Origin: Oscillospiraceae bacterium
GTDB taxonomy: Bacteria > Bacillota > Clostridia > Oscillospirales > Acutalibacteraceae
Length of the DNA: 7,427 bases
Direction: 5' to 3'
NCBI GenBank assembly: GCA_031262125.1
Contig: JAISII010000156.1
Coordinates: 1-7,427 of the forward strand
Each line of letters begins with the position of its first letter. Positions within the stretch are counted from its first letter, which is position 1. Positions 1 to 5,207 of this stretch are shown piece by piece. Both the position numbers and the translations under genes were made by a program. Under the pieces are notes generated by a model. The model was not told the origin of the DNA. It saw only the letters and a list, made by a program, of their open reading frames with translations, and searched no databases.

Positions 1-543
1 ATTGACGGCTATGATATTACCACCCTCGACCGTGCCGAGCTGCGTAAGGTTTTTGGTATGGTTTTGCAAGACACTTGGCTGTTTAGCGGCACTATAATGG
101 AGAATATCCGCTACGGCAACCTGGGTGCCTCCGACGAGGAAGTTATTGCAGCCGCAAAAACGGCACACGCCCACCGCTTTATTACAACCCTGCCCGATGG
201 CTACAACACCGTTTTAAACGAGGATGCCACCAATATTTCGCAAGGGCAACGACAGCTTCTTACAATTGCAAGAACAGTTTTGTCTGACCCGCAAATTTTG
301 ATTTTAGACGAAGCTACCTCCTCGGTAGACACACGAACCGAAATGCGAATACAGCGTGGAATGAAAAACCTGATGAAGCAACGCACAAGCTTTGTTATAG
401 CCCACCGACTCTCTACCATTAGGGATGCCGATTTAATTTTGGTGCTTAACAACGGCGATATTGTAGAAACGGGCAACCATTTGCAGCTGCTCGAACAAAA
501 CGGTTTTTACGCCGATTTATACAATTCTCAGTTTGCATCTTAA
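1..543 (+). CDS. ABC exporter ATPase, C-terminal fragment (5' end outside window)
   Basis: The frame is open from base 1 to the TAA at 541-543, giving the last 180 residues of an ABC transporter nucleotide-binding domain. In fragment numbering I see the Q-loop (Q23 in GMVLQDTWLFSGT), an ABC signature ISQGQRQ near residues 79-85, Walker B ending LILDEATSSVD with catalytic-type E104, and the H-loop histidine H135 in IAHRLST. The Walker A motif and any transmembrane domain lie upstream of the window. The tail ending LYNSQF and the SQGQRQLLTIAR form of the signature are typical of fused exporter half-transporters (MsbA/MdlB-like, often heterodimeric in Firmicutes). The role is inferred as ATP-driven export at the cytoplasmic membrane; the substrate cannot be told. 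All ATPase motifs in view are intact, so this half could be catalytically competent. No clear terminator follows it. Confidence 0.93.
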   Translation: MDGYDITTLDRAELRKVFGMVLQDTWLFSGTIMENIRYGNLGASDEEVIAAAKTAHAHRFITTLPDGYNTVLNEDATNISQGQRQLLTIARTVLSDPQILILDEATSSVDTRTEMRIQRGMKNLMKQRTSFVIAHRLSTIRDADLILVLNNGDIVETGNHLQLLEQNGFYADLYNSQFAS

Positions 544-559
544 TTTTTAAGCTTGTCAA

Positions 560-586
560 TTGTACCAAAGTGCATTTTGCTATTTT
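560..586 (+). promoter_or_regulatory. Possible extended -10 promoter for the aldo/keto reductase gene
   Basis: TTGTAC (560-565) could act as a -35 and TATTTT (581-586) as a -10, spaced by 15 bases. A TG at 578-579 gives the TGnTATTTT form of an extended -10. The start site would fall near 593, leaving a short leader that contains the ribosome binding site at 607-611. The -10 matches consensus at only four of six positions, so this is tentative. Confidence 0.33.
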
Positions 587-598
587 AAAACATGTTTT
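587..598. promoter_or_regulatory. Perfect 12-bp palindrome AAAACATGTTTT at the expected transcription start
   Basis: AAAACATGTTTT reads the same on both strands and sits directly after the possible -10 at 581-586, where an operator would overlap the transcription start. No second copy or known regulator site is seen. AT-rich palindromes of this size can arise by chance, so the operator role is a guess. Confidence 0.2.
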
Positions 599-618
599 TT
601 AACAACGGGGGTACGAAA

Positions 619-1704
619 ATGGAAAAAAGACTGCACAAAAAATCCGGCAACGAGGTTTCTCTGTTAGGGTTTGGCTGCATGCGGCTGCCTAAGCTCTACC
701 CAAACCAAGAGGAAATTAACCGCCCGGAAGCACAAAAGCTGATTGATTATGCCTATGAAAACGGGGTTAATTATTACGACACAGCCTATGTGTATCACAA
801 CGGCGAGTCGGAGCATTTTATTGGGCAGGCTTTAAGCAAATACCCACGCCAAAGCTGGTTTTTGGCAACAAAGTTCCCCGGGTGGATAAAACACGGGCAA
901 AACCCCGCCGGAGCTAAAGAGATTTTTGAACAGCAGCTTAAAAACTGCGGCGTAGAATATTTTGATTATTACCTTTTGCACAGCATAAACACCCGCCACG
1001 AGTTTGACAAATGGTATGTTGACGGCGGCGTTGCAGAGTATTTCTTTAAAGAAAAGGCAGCCGGGCGAATTAAAAACCTTGGGTTTTCGTTCCACGGCAA
1101 CAGCGAGCTTATGCGTTACCTTGCCCCGCTTTATCCGTGGGATTTTTCACAAATTCAACTTAATTACCTCGACTATAAGACCGATATTTCTAAAGAGCTG
1201 TATGAAATTCTTGAGGCTAACAACATACAGTGCATAATAATGGAGCCTGTTCGTGGCGGAACGCTTGCCACCCTCACCCCGCAGGCGTGTGAGATTTTAA
1301 AGGGTGCAAATCCGACCGCTTCAATTGCATCGTGGGCAATACGTTTTGCGGCATCGCTGCCCAATGTTCTTACCGTCCTCAGCGGTATGAGCAATATGGA
1401 GCAAACCGCCGACAATGTTGCAACACTGACCGATTTTGCACCACTTAATAAAGATGAATATGCCGCTATTGACCGTGCGTTAGAGCAGTATTTAAAGCTT
1501 GAACACATACCCTGCACCGCTTGCCGCTATTGCAACGGTTGCCCGCAAAAAATTGATATTCCCGCAATTTTTACCGCTTTTAACAACGGCACGGCAATAA
1601 ACAAAGCCGATGCCGCACGCTGCTTTAAGTGCGGAACTTGTGTGCCGCATTGCCCGCAGAATATTAATATACCCGTGCAGCTTGAAAGGCTTAGTAAAAT
1701 GTGA
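619..1704 (+). CDS. Aldo/keto reductase with C-terminal 4Fe-4S ferredoxin-like domain (COG1453 type)
   Basis: 361 residues. The N-terminal part is an aldo/keto reductase barrel (about 1-285) with the family tetrad visible: D54 and Y59 in DTAYVYHNGESE, K85 in LATKF, and H121 in YYLLHS. The C-terminal part has eight cysteines in two groups, C299/302/305/308 (CTACRYCNGCP) and C335/338/341/345 (CFKCGTCVPHCP), enough for two iron-sulfur clusters. This matches the COG1453 oxidoreductases of anaerobes; the substrate is unknown and the cluster may carry electrons from or to the NAD(P)H site. I chose ATG 619 over the in-frame ATG at 592 because GGGGG (607-611) lies seven bases upstream and the protein then begins MEKRLHKKSGNEVSLLGFG, where the family normally begins. 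It is likely monocistronic: a promoter-like sequence lies ahead and a 158-base gap with a repeat follows. Confidence 0.93.
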   Translation: MEKRLHKKSGNEVSLLGFGCMRLPKLYPNQEEINRPEAQKLIDYAYENGVNYYDTAYVYHNGESEHFIGQALSKYPRQSWFLATKFPGWIKHGQNPAGAKEIFEQQLKNCGVEYFDYYLLHSINTRHEFDKWYVDGGVAEYFFKEKAAGRIKNLGFSFHGNSELMRYLAPLYPWDFSQIQLNYLDYKTDISKELYEILEANNIQCIIMEPVRGGTLATLTPQACEILKGANPTASIASWAIRFAASLPNVLTVLSGMSNMEQTADNVATLTDFAPLNKDEYAAIDRALEQYLKLEHIPCTACRYCNGCPQKIDIPAIFTAFNNGTAINKADAARCFKCGTCVPHCPQNINIPVQLERLSKM

Positions 1705-1777
1705 TTTTTTGTTAACCACCCCGACCTCAAAAAAACAAATTTCTTTTTGAATTTCATTTTGTAAAAAAATTGCACAA

Positions 1778-1831
1778 AAACCACCCCGTCTTCGCTAAAG
1801 CGAATCCACCCCTCCCCGGAGGGGAATATTA
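1778..1831 (+). repeat. Palindromic repeat unit, single copy (54 nt)
   Basis: This unit matches 4129-4182 at 52 of 54 positions. It holds two perfect hairpins: TTCGCT-AA-AGCGAA (1791-1804) and CCCCTCC-CC-GGAGGGG (1809-1824). Bases 1806-1830 are also identical to the reverse complement of 4354-4378. No inverted partner lies nearby, so it stands alone. Ten bases of its outer end, AACCACCCCG, occur again at 1714-1723, perhaps the remnant of a second unit. The remaining gap (1705-1777) is AT-rich and shows no clear gene, promoter or terminator. Confidence 0.85.
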
Positions 1832-1862
1832 GCACTAAACCGAAAGGACTAATTACAGCAAA

Positions 1863-2405
1863 ATGCAAAAACTATCCACCAAAACACAAAAACTTTGCCT
1901 TGCGGCTTTGCTTGTTGCCTTGGGCATAATTTTGCCCTATGTTTGCCATATTTTTGGGAGCGGGCTGGGCAAAATGCTGTTGCCGCTGCACCTGCCTGTT
2001 ATTACTGCCGGGCTGCTTTTAGGTCCGCTTTTTGCACTGCTTGTTGCCGTGCTTAGCATAAGCCTGAGTTTTCTGCTGACGGGTATGCAAATGCCCTCAG
2101 CGGTGATGTTCCCGTTTATGTTTGTCGAGCTTTGCTGCTATGGGTTAATTTCGGGGCTGTTTGCACGGATGGTTAATAAAAACAAGTTTTTTTCTTACAT
2201 TGGGGTTGCAGGTACGCAAATTTTTGGGCGTGTGCTGTATGCAGGCATTTTGGCGTTTGTAATTTTTGCTTTGCCCGTACCGACTGCACCTGCTTTAACA
2301 ACGGTTTATGTGGCGTTAGTTGCGGGCGTTCCGGGCATAATCCTCCAACTGGCGGTTGTGCCTGTTTTAGTGATTTTAGCAAAAAAGGTGATGCATTTTG
2401 ACTGA
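1863..2405 (+). CDS. ECF transporter S-component-like integral membrane protein
   Basis: 180 very hydrophobic residues with about six likely membrane segments (roughly 8-28, 42-57, 59-75, 84-103, 112-136, 147-174) and a basic start, MQKLSTKTQK. The motif HLPVITAGLLLGP (43-55), followed by a small-residue-rich helix and SFLLTGMQMP, resembles the substrate-binding S components of energy-coupling-factor vitamin transporters (PF12822-like). Such proteins bind a vitamin or similar substrate in the membrane and share an EcfA/EcfA'/EcfT module encoded elsewhere; no such module is in this window. The substrate cannot be read from the sequence. ATG 1863 is the only sensible start because a stop lies in frame at 1836. 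The best ribosome binding site, AAAGGA at 1843-1848, is 14 bases away, so initiation may be weak. The gene overlaps the next by 8 bases, implying co-translation. Confidence 0.75.
   Translation: MQKLSTKTQKLCLAALLVALGIILPYVCHIFGSGLGKMLLPLHLPVITAGLLLGPLFALLVAVLSISLSFLLTGMQMPSAVMFPFMFVELCCYGLISGLFARMVNKNKFFSYIGVAGTQIFGRVLYAGILAFVIFALPVPTAPALTTVYVALVAGVPGIILQLAVVPVLVILAKKVMHFD
2385..2390 (+). promoter_or_regulatory. Ribosome binding site that decides the TTG start at 2398
   Basis: AAGGTG, inside a purine run at 2381-2388, lies seven bases before TTG 2398. A TGA in the same frame at 2389 excludes any start further upstream, and the next Met codon is deep inside the protein. The site lies within the 3' end of the preceding gene. 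Confidence 0.7.
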
Positions 2406-2805
2406 TTTTGAATTTTTGAAAAGCGAGCTGCAAAGCGGCGACTTTTCTTGTGTTGTTATAAAAAACGGCAAAAAAACAACCTCGACACTGCCGAGCATTA
2501 AACCTTTGCTTGCCCTGCTTGCCGAGGATGAAAATTATTTAAAAAATGCCGATGTTGCCGATAAAGTGGTCGGCAAAGCTGCTGCGTTGCTGCTGGCATA
2601 CGGCAAGGCGGCTGCGGTTTTTGGTGCAACAATGAGCAGCTCCGCCGCAGAAGTTTTAAAGCAGCACAACATACCCTATGCTTGCACAAATATGGTTGAT
2701 TTTATTGAAAACCGCACAAAAACAGGCATGTGCCCAATGGAGCAGCTTTGCCTTGAAATTGACGACCCGGCTGCTGCTTATGCTATGCTAAAAGCTAAGG
2801 TGTAA
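2398..2805 (+). CDS. DUF1893 domain protein (TM1506-like)
   Basis: 135 residues, soluble. The sequence fits the DUF1893 family (PF08973): a central ADVADKVVGKAAALLLAYG stretch (51-69) and the C-terminal signature TGMCPMEQL (109-117) followed by an acidic IDDPAAAYAML tail. From memory, the Thermotoga representative TM1506 has a fold placed near cytidine deaminases, but no deaminase zinc motif (HxE...PCxxC) is visible here, so catalysis of that type is not supported. D55, K56, K60, C112 and E115 are the residues I would regard as candidate functional positions. It starts at TTG, overlapping the S-component gene by 8 bases, with a good ribosome binding site inside that gene. The tight coupling suggests a role tied to the transporter, perhaps binding or modifying its substrate; that link is inference only. 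Confidence 0.85.
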   Translation: MTDFEFLKSELQSGDFSCVVIKNGKKTTSTLPSIKPLLALLAEDENYLKNADVADKVVGKAAALLLAYGKAAAVFGATMSSSAAEVLKQHNIPYACTNMVDFIENRTKTGMCPMEQLCLEIDDPAAAYAMLKAKV

Positions 2806-2815
2806 ACCGCCCTTT

Positions 2816-2945
2816 TTTCTCCTTCCGTCAGAGCTACGCTCTGCCACCTCCCTCTAAGAGGGAGGCTTTAGGGTACACTCAAAAAGCGAGTAAAAAAAGT
2901 CCCCCTCCGGGTGGGGGATGTCGGCGAAGCCGACAGGGGGAGAAA
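2816..2945. repeat. Head-to-head pair of palindromic repeat units (130 nt, MITE-like)
   Basis: The ends form imperfect inverted repeats, TTTCTCCTTCCGTCA at the left and, read on the other strand, TTTCTCCCCCTGTCG at the right. The left unit carries CAGAGC-TAC-GCTCTG (2829-2843) and CCTCCCTCT-A-AGAGGGAGG (2847-2865). The right unit, in opposite orientation, carries CCCCC...GGGGG (2901-2917) and TGTCGGC-GAA-GCCGACA (2919-2935). Bases 2816-2869 are identical to 4205-4258, and 2913-2935 are identical to 4290-4312. The pair fills the convergent gap between the DUF1893 gene and ychF. Confidence 0.88.
2892..2917 (-). terminator. Rho-independent terminator for ychF, built from a repeat hairpin
   Basis: Read on the minus strand, a C5/G5 stem (2917-2913 with 2905-2901, extended by one pair across a mismatch) is followed after two bases by seven T (2898-2892). 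It lies about 80 bases past the ychF stop. The hairpin belongs to the inverted repeat unit, so the mobile-type element appears to serve as terminator. Confidence 0.6.
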
Positions 2946-2992
2946 GCGACGCAAGTCGCATCTAACTTCTAACCTCTGTCTTATAACCTCTG
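2946..2992. repeat. Small hairpin and short TAACCTCTG direct repeats beyond the repeat pair
   Basis: GCGAC-GCAA-GTCGC (2946-2959) is a perfect 5-bp hairpin with a GNRA-type loop on the plus strand. It is followed by TAACTTCT (2963-2970) and two exact copies of TAACCTCTG (2970-2978 and 2984-2992), ending just before the ychF stop codon. The function is unknown, and the stretch may be part of the same intergenic element. Confidence 0.4.
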
Positions 2993-2996
2993 AAAA

Positions 2997-4091
2997 CTAT
3001 ACATTAAACCTAAACAGCACAATATCCCCGTCCCGCATAACATACTCTTTGCCCTCGCTGCGAACAAGGCCTTTTTCTTTGGCTGCGGTCATACTGCCGC
3101 AAGCCATCAAATCATCAAAGTGAATAACCTCGGCACGAATAAACCCACGCTCAAAGTCGGTATGAATTTTTCCGGCTGCCTGCGGGGCTTTTGTGCCTTT
3201 TTTTATTGTCCATGCCCTAACCTCGGGCTTGCCCGCCGTAAGGTAGGATATTAGCCCCAGCAGGGCATAGCTTTCTTTAATCAGCCTGTCTAAGCCCGAC
3301 TCTTGCAAGCCAAGCTCCTCTAAAAACGCCGATTTTTCTTCGTCGTCCAGCTCGGTCAGCTCCGCCTCAATTTGGGCACAAATGGGCAGCACCGCCGAAG
3401 CTTCCTCTGCTGCAAAAGCTTTTACTTTTTGCAGGTTTTGGTTGTCCTGCACCCCTGCCGAATAATCCTGCTCACTCAAATTTGCCGCATAAATAACGGG
3501 CTTATTGGTCAGCAGTTCAACTGTGGCAAGCAGCTCGGCTTCCTCGGGCGTGCAATCAACTTGGCGGGCACATTTGCCCTCGTTAAGCTCATCCCTCACT
3601 CTTGAAAAAAAGTCAACCTCTGCTTGGTATTTTTTATCTGCTTTAACCATTTTTTGTGCTTTATCAATCCGCCGTGTAATAATCTCAACGTCGGACAATA
3701 TCAGCTCTAAATTTATTGTTTCTATATCCCTGATTGGGTCAACCGAACCCTCTACGTGGATTATATCGCCGTCGTCAAAGCAACGCACAACGTGAATTAT
3801 AGCATCGCACTCACGAATATTTGACAAAAACTTGTTGCCCAAGCCTTCACCTTTAGATGCACCTTTTACAAGCCCGGCAATGTCAACAAACTCAATAGAT
3901 GCAGGGGTGAGTTTATCGGGGTTGTGCATTTGTGCCAGTGCGTCCAGCCGTTTATCGGGTACGGCAACAACGCCGACATTAGGGTCTATAGTGCAAAACG
4001 GGTAGTTTGCCGACTGTGCCCCTGCGTTTGTAATTGCGTTAAACAACGTGCTTTTGCCAACATTCGGCAAGCCTACTATTCCTAATTTCAA
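2997..4091 (-). CDS. ychF: Redox-regulated ATPase YchF (Obg/OLA1 family)
   Basis: 364 residues, the usual length for YchF. Visible motifs are the G1/P-loop GLPNVGKST (7-15), NYPFCTIDPNVG (29-40), G3 DIAGLVKGAS (70-79), and the unusual G4 NLSE (204-207), which fits the NxxE form that gives YchF its ATP preference over GTP. A helical insert follows, and a TGS domain ends the protein (about 280-364). C33 lies where the family has a conserved cysteine linked to redox control. YchF binds ribosomes and acts in stress adaptation and translation quality in the cytoplasm. The start is TTG (4091-4089): the codon two triplets upstream is a stop, and CTCCT at 4101-4105 reads AGGAG nine bases before TTG. 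The gene is single and convergent with the DUF1893 gene. A possible extended -10 (TGTGATAAT, minus strand, 4187-4179) lies at the edge of the upstream repeat, but this is weak. Confidence 0.97.
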   Translation of the reverse strand: MKLGIVGLPNVGKSTLFNAITNAGAQSANYPFCTIDPNVGVVAVPDKRLDALAQMHNPDKLTPASIEFVDIAGLVKGASKGEGLGNKFLSNIRECDAIIHVVRCFDDGDIIHVEGSVDPIRDIETINLELILSDVEIITRRIDKAQKMVKADKKYQAEVDFFSRVRDELNEGKCARQVDCTPEEAELLATVELLTNKPVIYAANLSEQDYSAGVQDNQNLQKVKAFAAEEASAVLPICAQIEAELTELDDEEKSAFLEELGLQESGLDRLIKESYALLGLISYLTAGKPEVRAWTIKKGTKAPQAAGKIHTDFERGFIRAEVIHFDDLMACGSMTAAKEKGLVRSEGKEYVMRDGDIVLFRFNV

Positions 4092-4100
4092 TTTTTATTT

Positions 4101-4105
4101 CTCCT
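4101..4105 (-). promoter_or_regulatory. ychF: Ribosome binding site supporting the TTG start of ychF
   Basis: CTCCT on the plus strand reads AGGAG on the minus strand, nine bases before TTG 4091-4089. No ATG or GTG is available in frame upstream because of a stop six bases before the TTG. Confidence 0.75.
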
Positions 4106-4128
4106 GTAATATAAAAAGTTTTTTGAGC

Positions 4129-4182
4129 AAACCACCCCGTCTTCGCTAAAGCGAATTCACCCCTCCACGGAGGGGAATATTA
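4129..4182 (+). repeat. Palindromic repeat unit (54 nt), second copy of the 1778 type
   Basis: Differs from 1778-1831 at two positions only, one between the hairpins and one in the second loop. Hairpins are TTCGCT-AA-AGCGAA (4142-4155) and CCCCTCC-AC-GGAGGGG (4160-4175); both stems are unchanged. With 4354-4407 it forms an outer inverted pair around the element at 4205-4324. Confidence 0.85.
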
Positions 4183-4204
4183 TCACAAGCAATAGACTGA
4201 ATGC

Positions 4205-4324
4205 TTTCTCCTTCCGTCAGAGCTACGCTCTGCCACCTCCCTCTAAGAGGGAGGCTTTGGGTTACACACAAAAAAGTCTCCCTCTCGGAGGGGGATGTCG
4301 GCGAAGCCGACAAGGGGAGAGAAA
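4205..4324. repeat. Head-to-head pair of palindromic repeat units (about 120 nt)
   Basis: Second copy of the element at 2816-2945. The left unit (4205-4258) is identical to 2816-2869. The right unit shares the 23 bases 4290-4312, including TGTCGGC-GAA-GCCGACA (4296-4312), with the first copy. The linker is shorter and the inner hairpin of the right unit differs (CCCTC-TCG-GAGGG, 4280-4292). The right end reads GGAGAGAAA rather than GGAGAAA. Confidence 0.87.
4270..4294 (-). terminator. Possible Rho-independent terminator downstream of the acyltransferase gene
   Basis: On the minus strand the 5-bp stem at 4292-4280 is followed, after four bases, by six T (4275-4270). It lies about 125 bases beyond the stop codon and is formed by the same part of the repeat that seems to terminate ychF. 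The short stem and the spacing make it weaker than the ychF case. Confidence 0.35.
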
Positions 4325-4353
4325 AGGCAAGCCCATAGTCTCGGTGATGCGGA

Positions 4354-4407
4354 AATATTCCCCTCCGGGGAGGGGTGGCAAGGCGTTAGCCTTGACGGAA
4401 GGAGAAA
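4354..4407 (-). repeat. Palindromic repeat unit (54 nt), inverted, hybrid type
   Basis: Read on the minus strand it begins TTTCTCCTTCCGTCA, exactly as the units at 2816 and 4205. It ends with the 25 bases found at 1806-1830, so it joins the outer end of one subtype to the inner end of the other. Hairpins are CCCCTCC-GG-GGAGGGG (4360-4375) and CAAGGC-GTTA-GCCTTG (4379-4394). It ends nine bases before the acyltransferase stop codon. Confidence 0.82.
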
Positions 4408-4415
4408 ACAGTTTA

Positions 4416-5183
4416 TTAAATCACCCAATCAACCACCCAACAAATTCCGTAAATTATGGGCTGGTGCAAAATATAAATCACCAATGTTTTGCGGCCGCAA
4501 GCGGCAAAAAACGGCACTCTCTTTTTACTCATAAATTTGGGGAACTTACCATCCCGTGCGTATTTGCCCAAAAATGTACCCACCAAATAAACAAAAAACC
4601 ACGGCAGCAACGGGAAGTAATCTGACGATGTGAACCCTGACGAATAAACCCCAAAAAAGGCGAAATAATCGGTTGAGTACATTTGCTGCGGCAGGGCGAT
4701 TGTATATAAACCCTCAACACCAATATAGCCTTGTGCCACATTTGCGGTAACTATATACAGCAGCACACAAATAATTATGCCCAAAATGGTTGGGGTAATG
4801 TTAACAAGGAATTTAAGCAAGCAAAACAGCAAAATGCTAACCGCCAAAAAGTGTATTATGCCAAATGCTATAAATTGCTCGGGGAACACATAATAGGTTA
4901 CAAGCGAGATTATAATCGCAATTATAAGCAACGACACCCCACGCTTAAAATTGCTGTGGCTAAGCTGCGACGATATGCCGCAAATTATAATAAAAGCAGC
5001 CGCAAAAAACGGCTCTGCCGGGGCAAAAAAGCCAAACAGCCACTGTGCCCATTGTGCATTGAAAATAAACCCCGCCGTATAAAACCCGTGGAAAACAACC
5101 ATGCACAAAATGCAAAGCCCTCGAATTTCGTCCATTGCAAAAATTCGGTTTTGGCTTTTGCTCTTGCTTTTGCTTTTAGCCAT
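4416..5183 (-). CDS. DUF1624/HGSNAT-type membrane acyltransferase
   Basis: 255 residues, multi-spanning (likely segments near 22-40, 56-74, 84-100, 105-128, 132-148, 188-207, 232-250). It fits the heparan-alpha-glucosaminide N-acetyltransferase catalytic family (PF07786, DUF1624): MDEIRGLCILCMVVFHG (17-33) with D18, R21 and H32; FIIICGISS (64-72); SNFKRG (77-82); FGIIHF (107-112); DYFPLLPWF (188-196); and ILHQPI near the end. Family members move acyl groups across or at the membrane; the acceptor here is unknown, possibly a cell-surface glycan. ATG 5183 has GAGGGG (5195-5190) six bases upstream. The start is 24 bases after the preceding gene's stop, so the two are probably co-transcribed. The N-terminus MAKSKSKSKSQNR is a basic Lys-Ser run from a hexamer DNA repeat and likely lies in the cytoplasm. 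Confidence 0.88.
   Translation of the reverse strand: MAKSKSKSKSQNRIFAMDEIRGLCILCMVVFHGFYTAGFIFNAQWAQWLFGFFAPAEPFFAAAFIIICGISSQLSHSNFKRGVSLLIIAIIISLVTYYVFPEQFIAFGIIHFLAVSILLFCLLKFLVNITPTILGIIICVLLYIVTANVAQGYIGVEGLYTIALPQQMYSTDYFAFFGVYSSGFTSSDYFPLLPWFFVYLVGTFLGKYARDGKFPKFMSKKRVPFFAACGRKTLVIYILHQPIIYGICWVVDWVI
5154..5177 (-). repeat. Hexanucleotide tandem repeat encoding (Lys-Ser)4
   Basis: Four consecutive 6-base units, GCTTTT, GCTCTT, GCTTTT, GCTTTT on the plus strand, encode alternating Lys and Ser at residues 3-10 of the acyltransferase. One unit has a silent AAA to AAG change. Gain or loss of units would keep the frame and only alter the length of the basic N-terminal tail. Confidence 0.75.
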
Positions 5184-5207
5184 TCGGTACCCCTCTATAA
5201 TTTTTAA

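Larger units (their letters stand above)
4092..4415. other. 324-nt intergenic region made mostly of palindromic repeats
   Basis: Between the start of ychF and the stop of the acyltransferase gene I see no real coding sequence. From left to right it holds the ychF ribosome binding site (4101-4105), a single repeat unit (4129-4182), a head-to-head pair (4205-4324), and a further inverted unit (4354-4407). Short open frames through here are translated palindromes. Confidence 0.8.

Noticed and set aside
592..618. Upstream ATG at 592 as the aldo/keto reductase start
   Set aside because: It has no ribosome binding site, overlaps the AT-rich palindrome, and adds residues not expected in the family; ATG 619 has a good site.
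2816..2869. Plus-strand terminator for the DUF1893 gene in the AGAGGGAGG hairpin
   Set aside because: The 9-bp stem is strong but is followed by CTTTAGGG rather than a T-run, so plus-strand termination here is not supported.
4092..4128. TATATT (minus strand, 4113-4108) as the ychF -10
   Set aside because: Transcription would start inside the ribosome binding site, and no -35 lies at proper spacing.
1778..4407. CRISPR array
   Set aside because: The repeats are irregularly spaced, present in both orientations, separated by genes, and internally palindromic with different stems; there are no regular spacers.
4257..4625. Open frame of 122 codons on the plus strand (and others at 4295-4534 plus, 4243-4428 minus)
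   Set aside because: They run through the palindromic repeats and then antisense to the acyltransferase gene; the translated peptides are repeat products with no family resemblance.
4731..5207. 158-codon plus-strand frame opposite the acyltransferase gene
   Set aside because: It is the antisense shadow of a well-supported membrane protein gene, rich in Lys, Asn and Gln as expected from a reversed hydrophobic gene.
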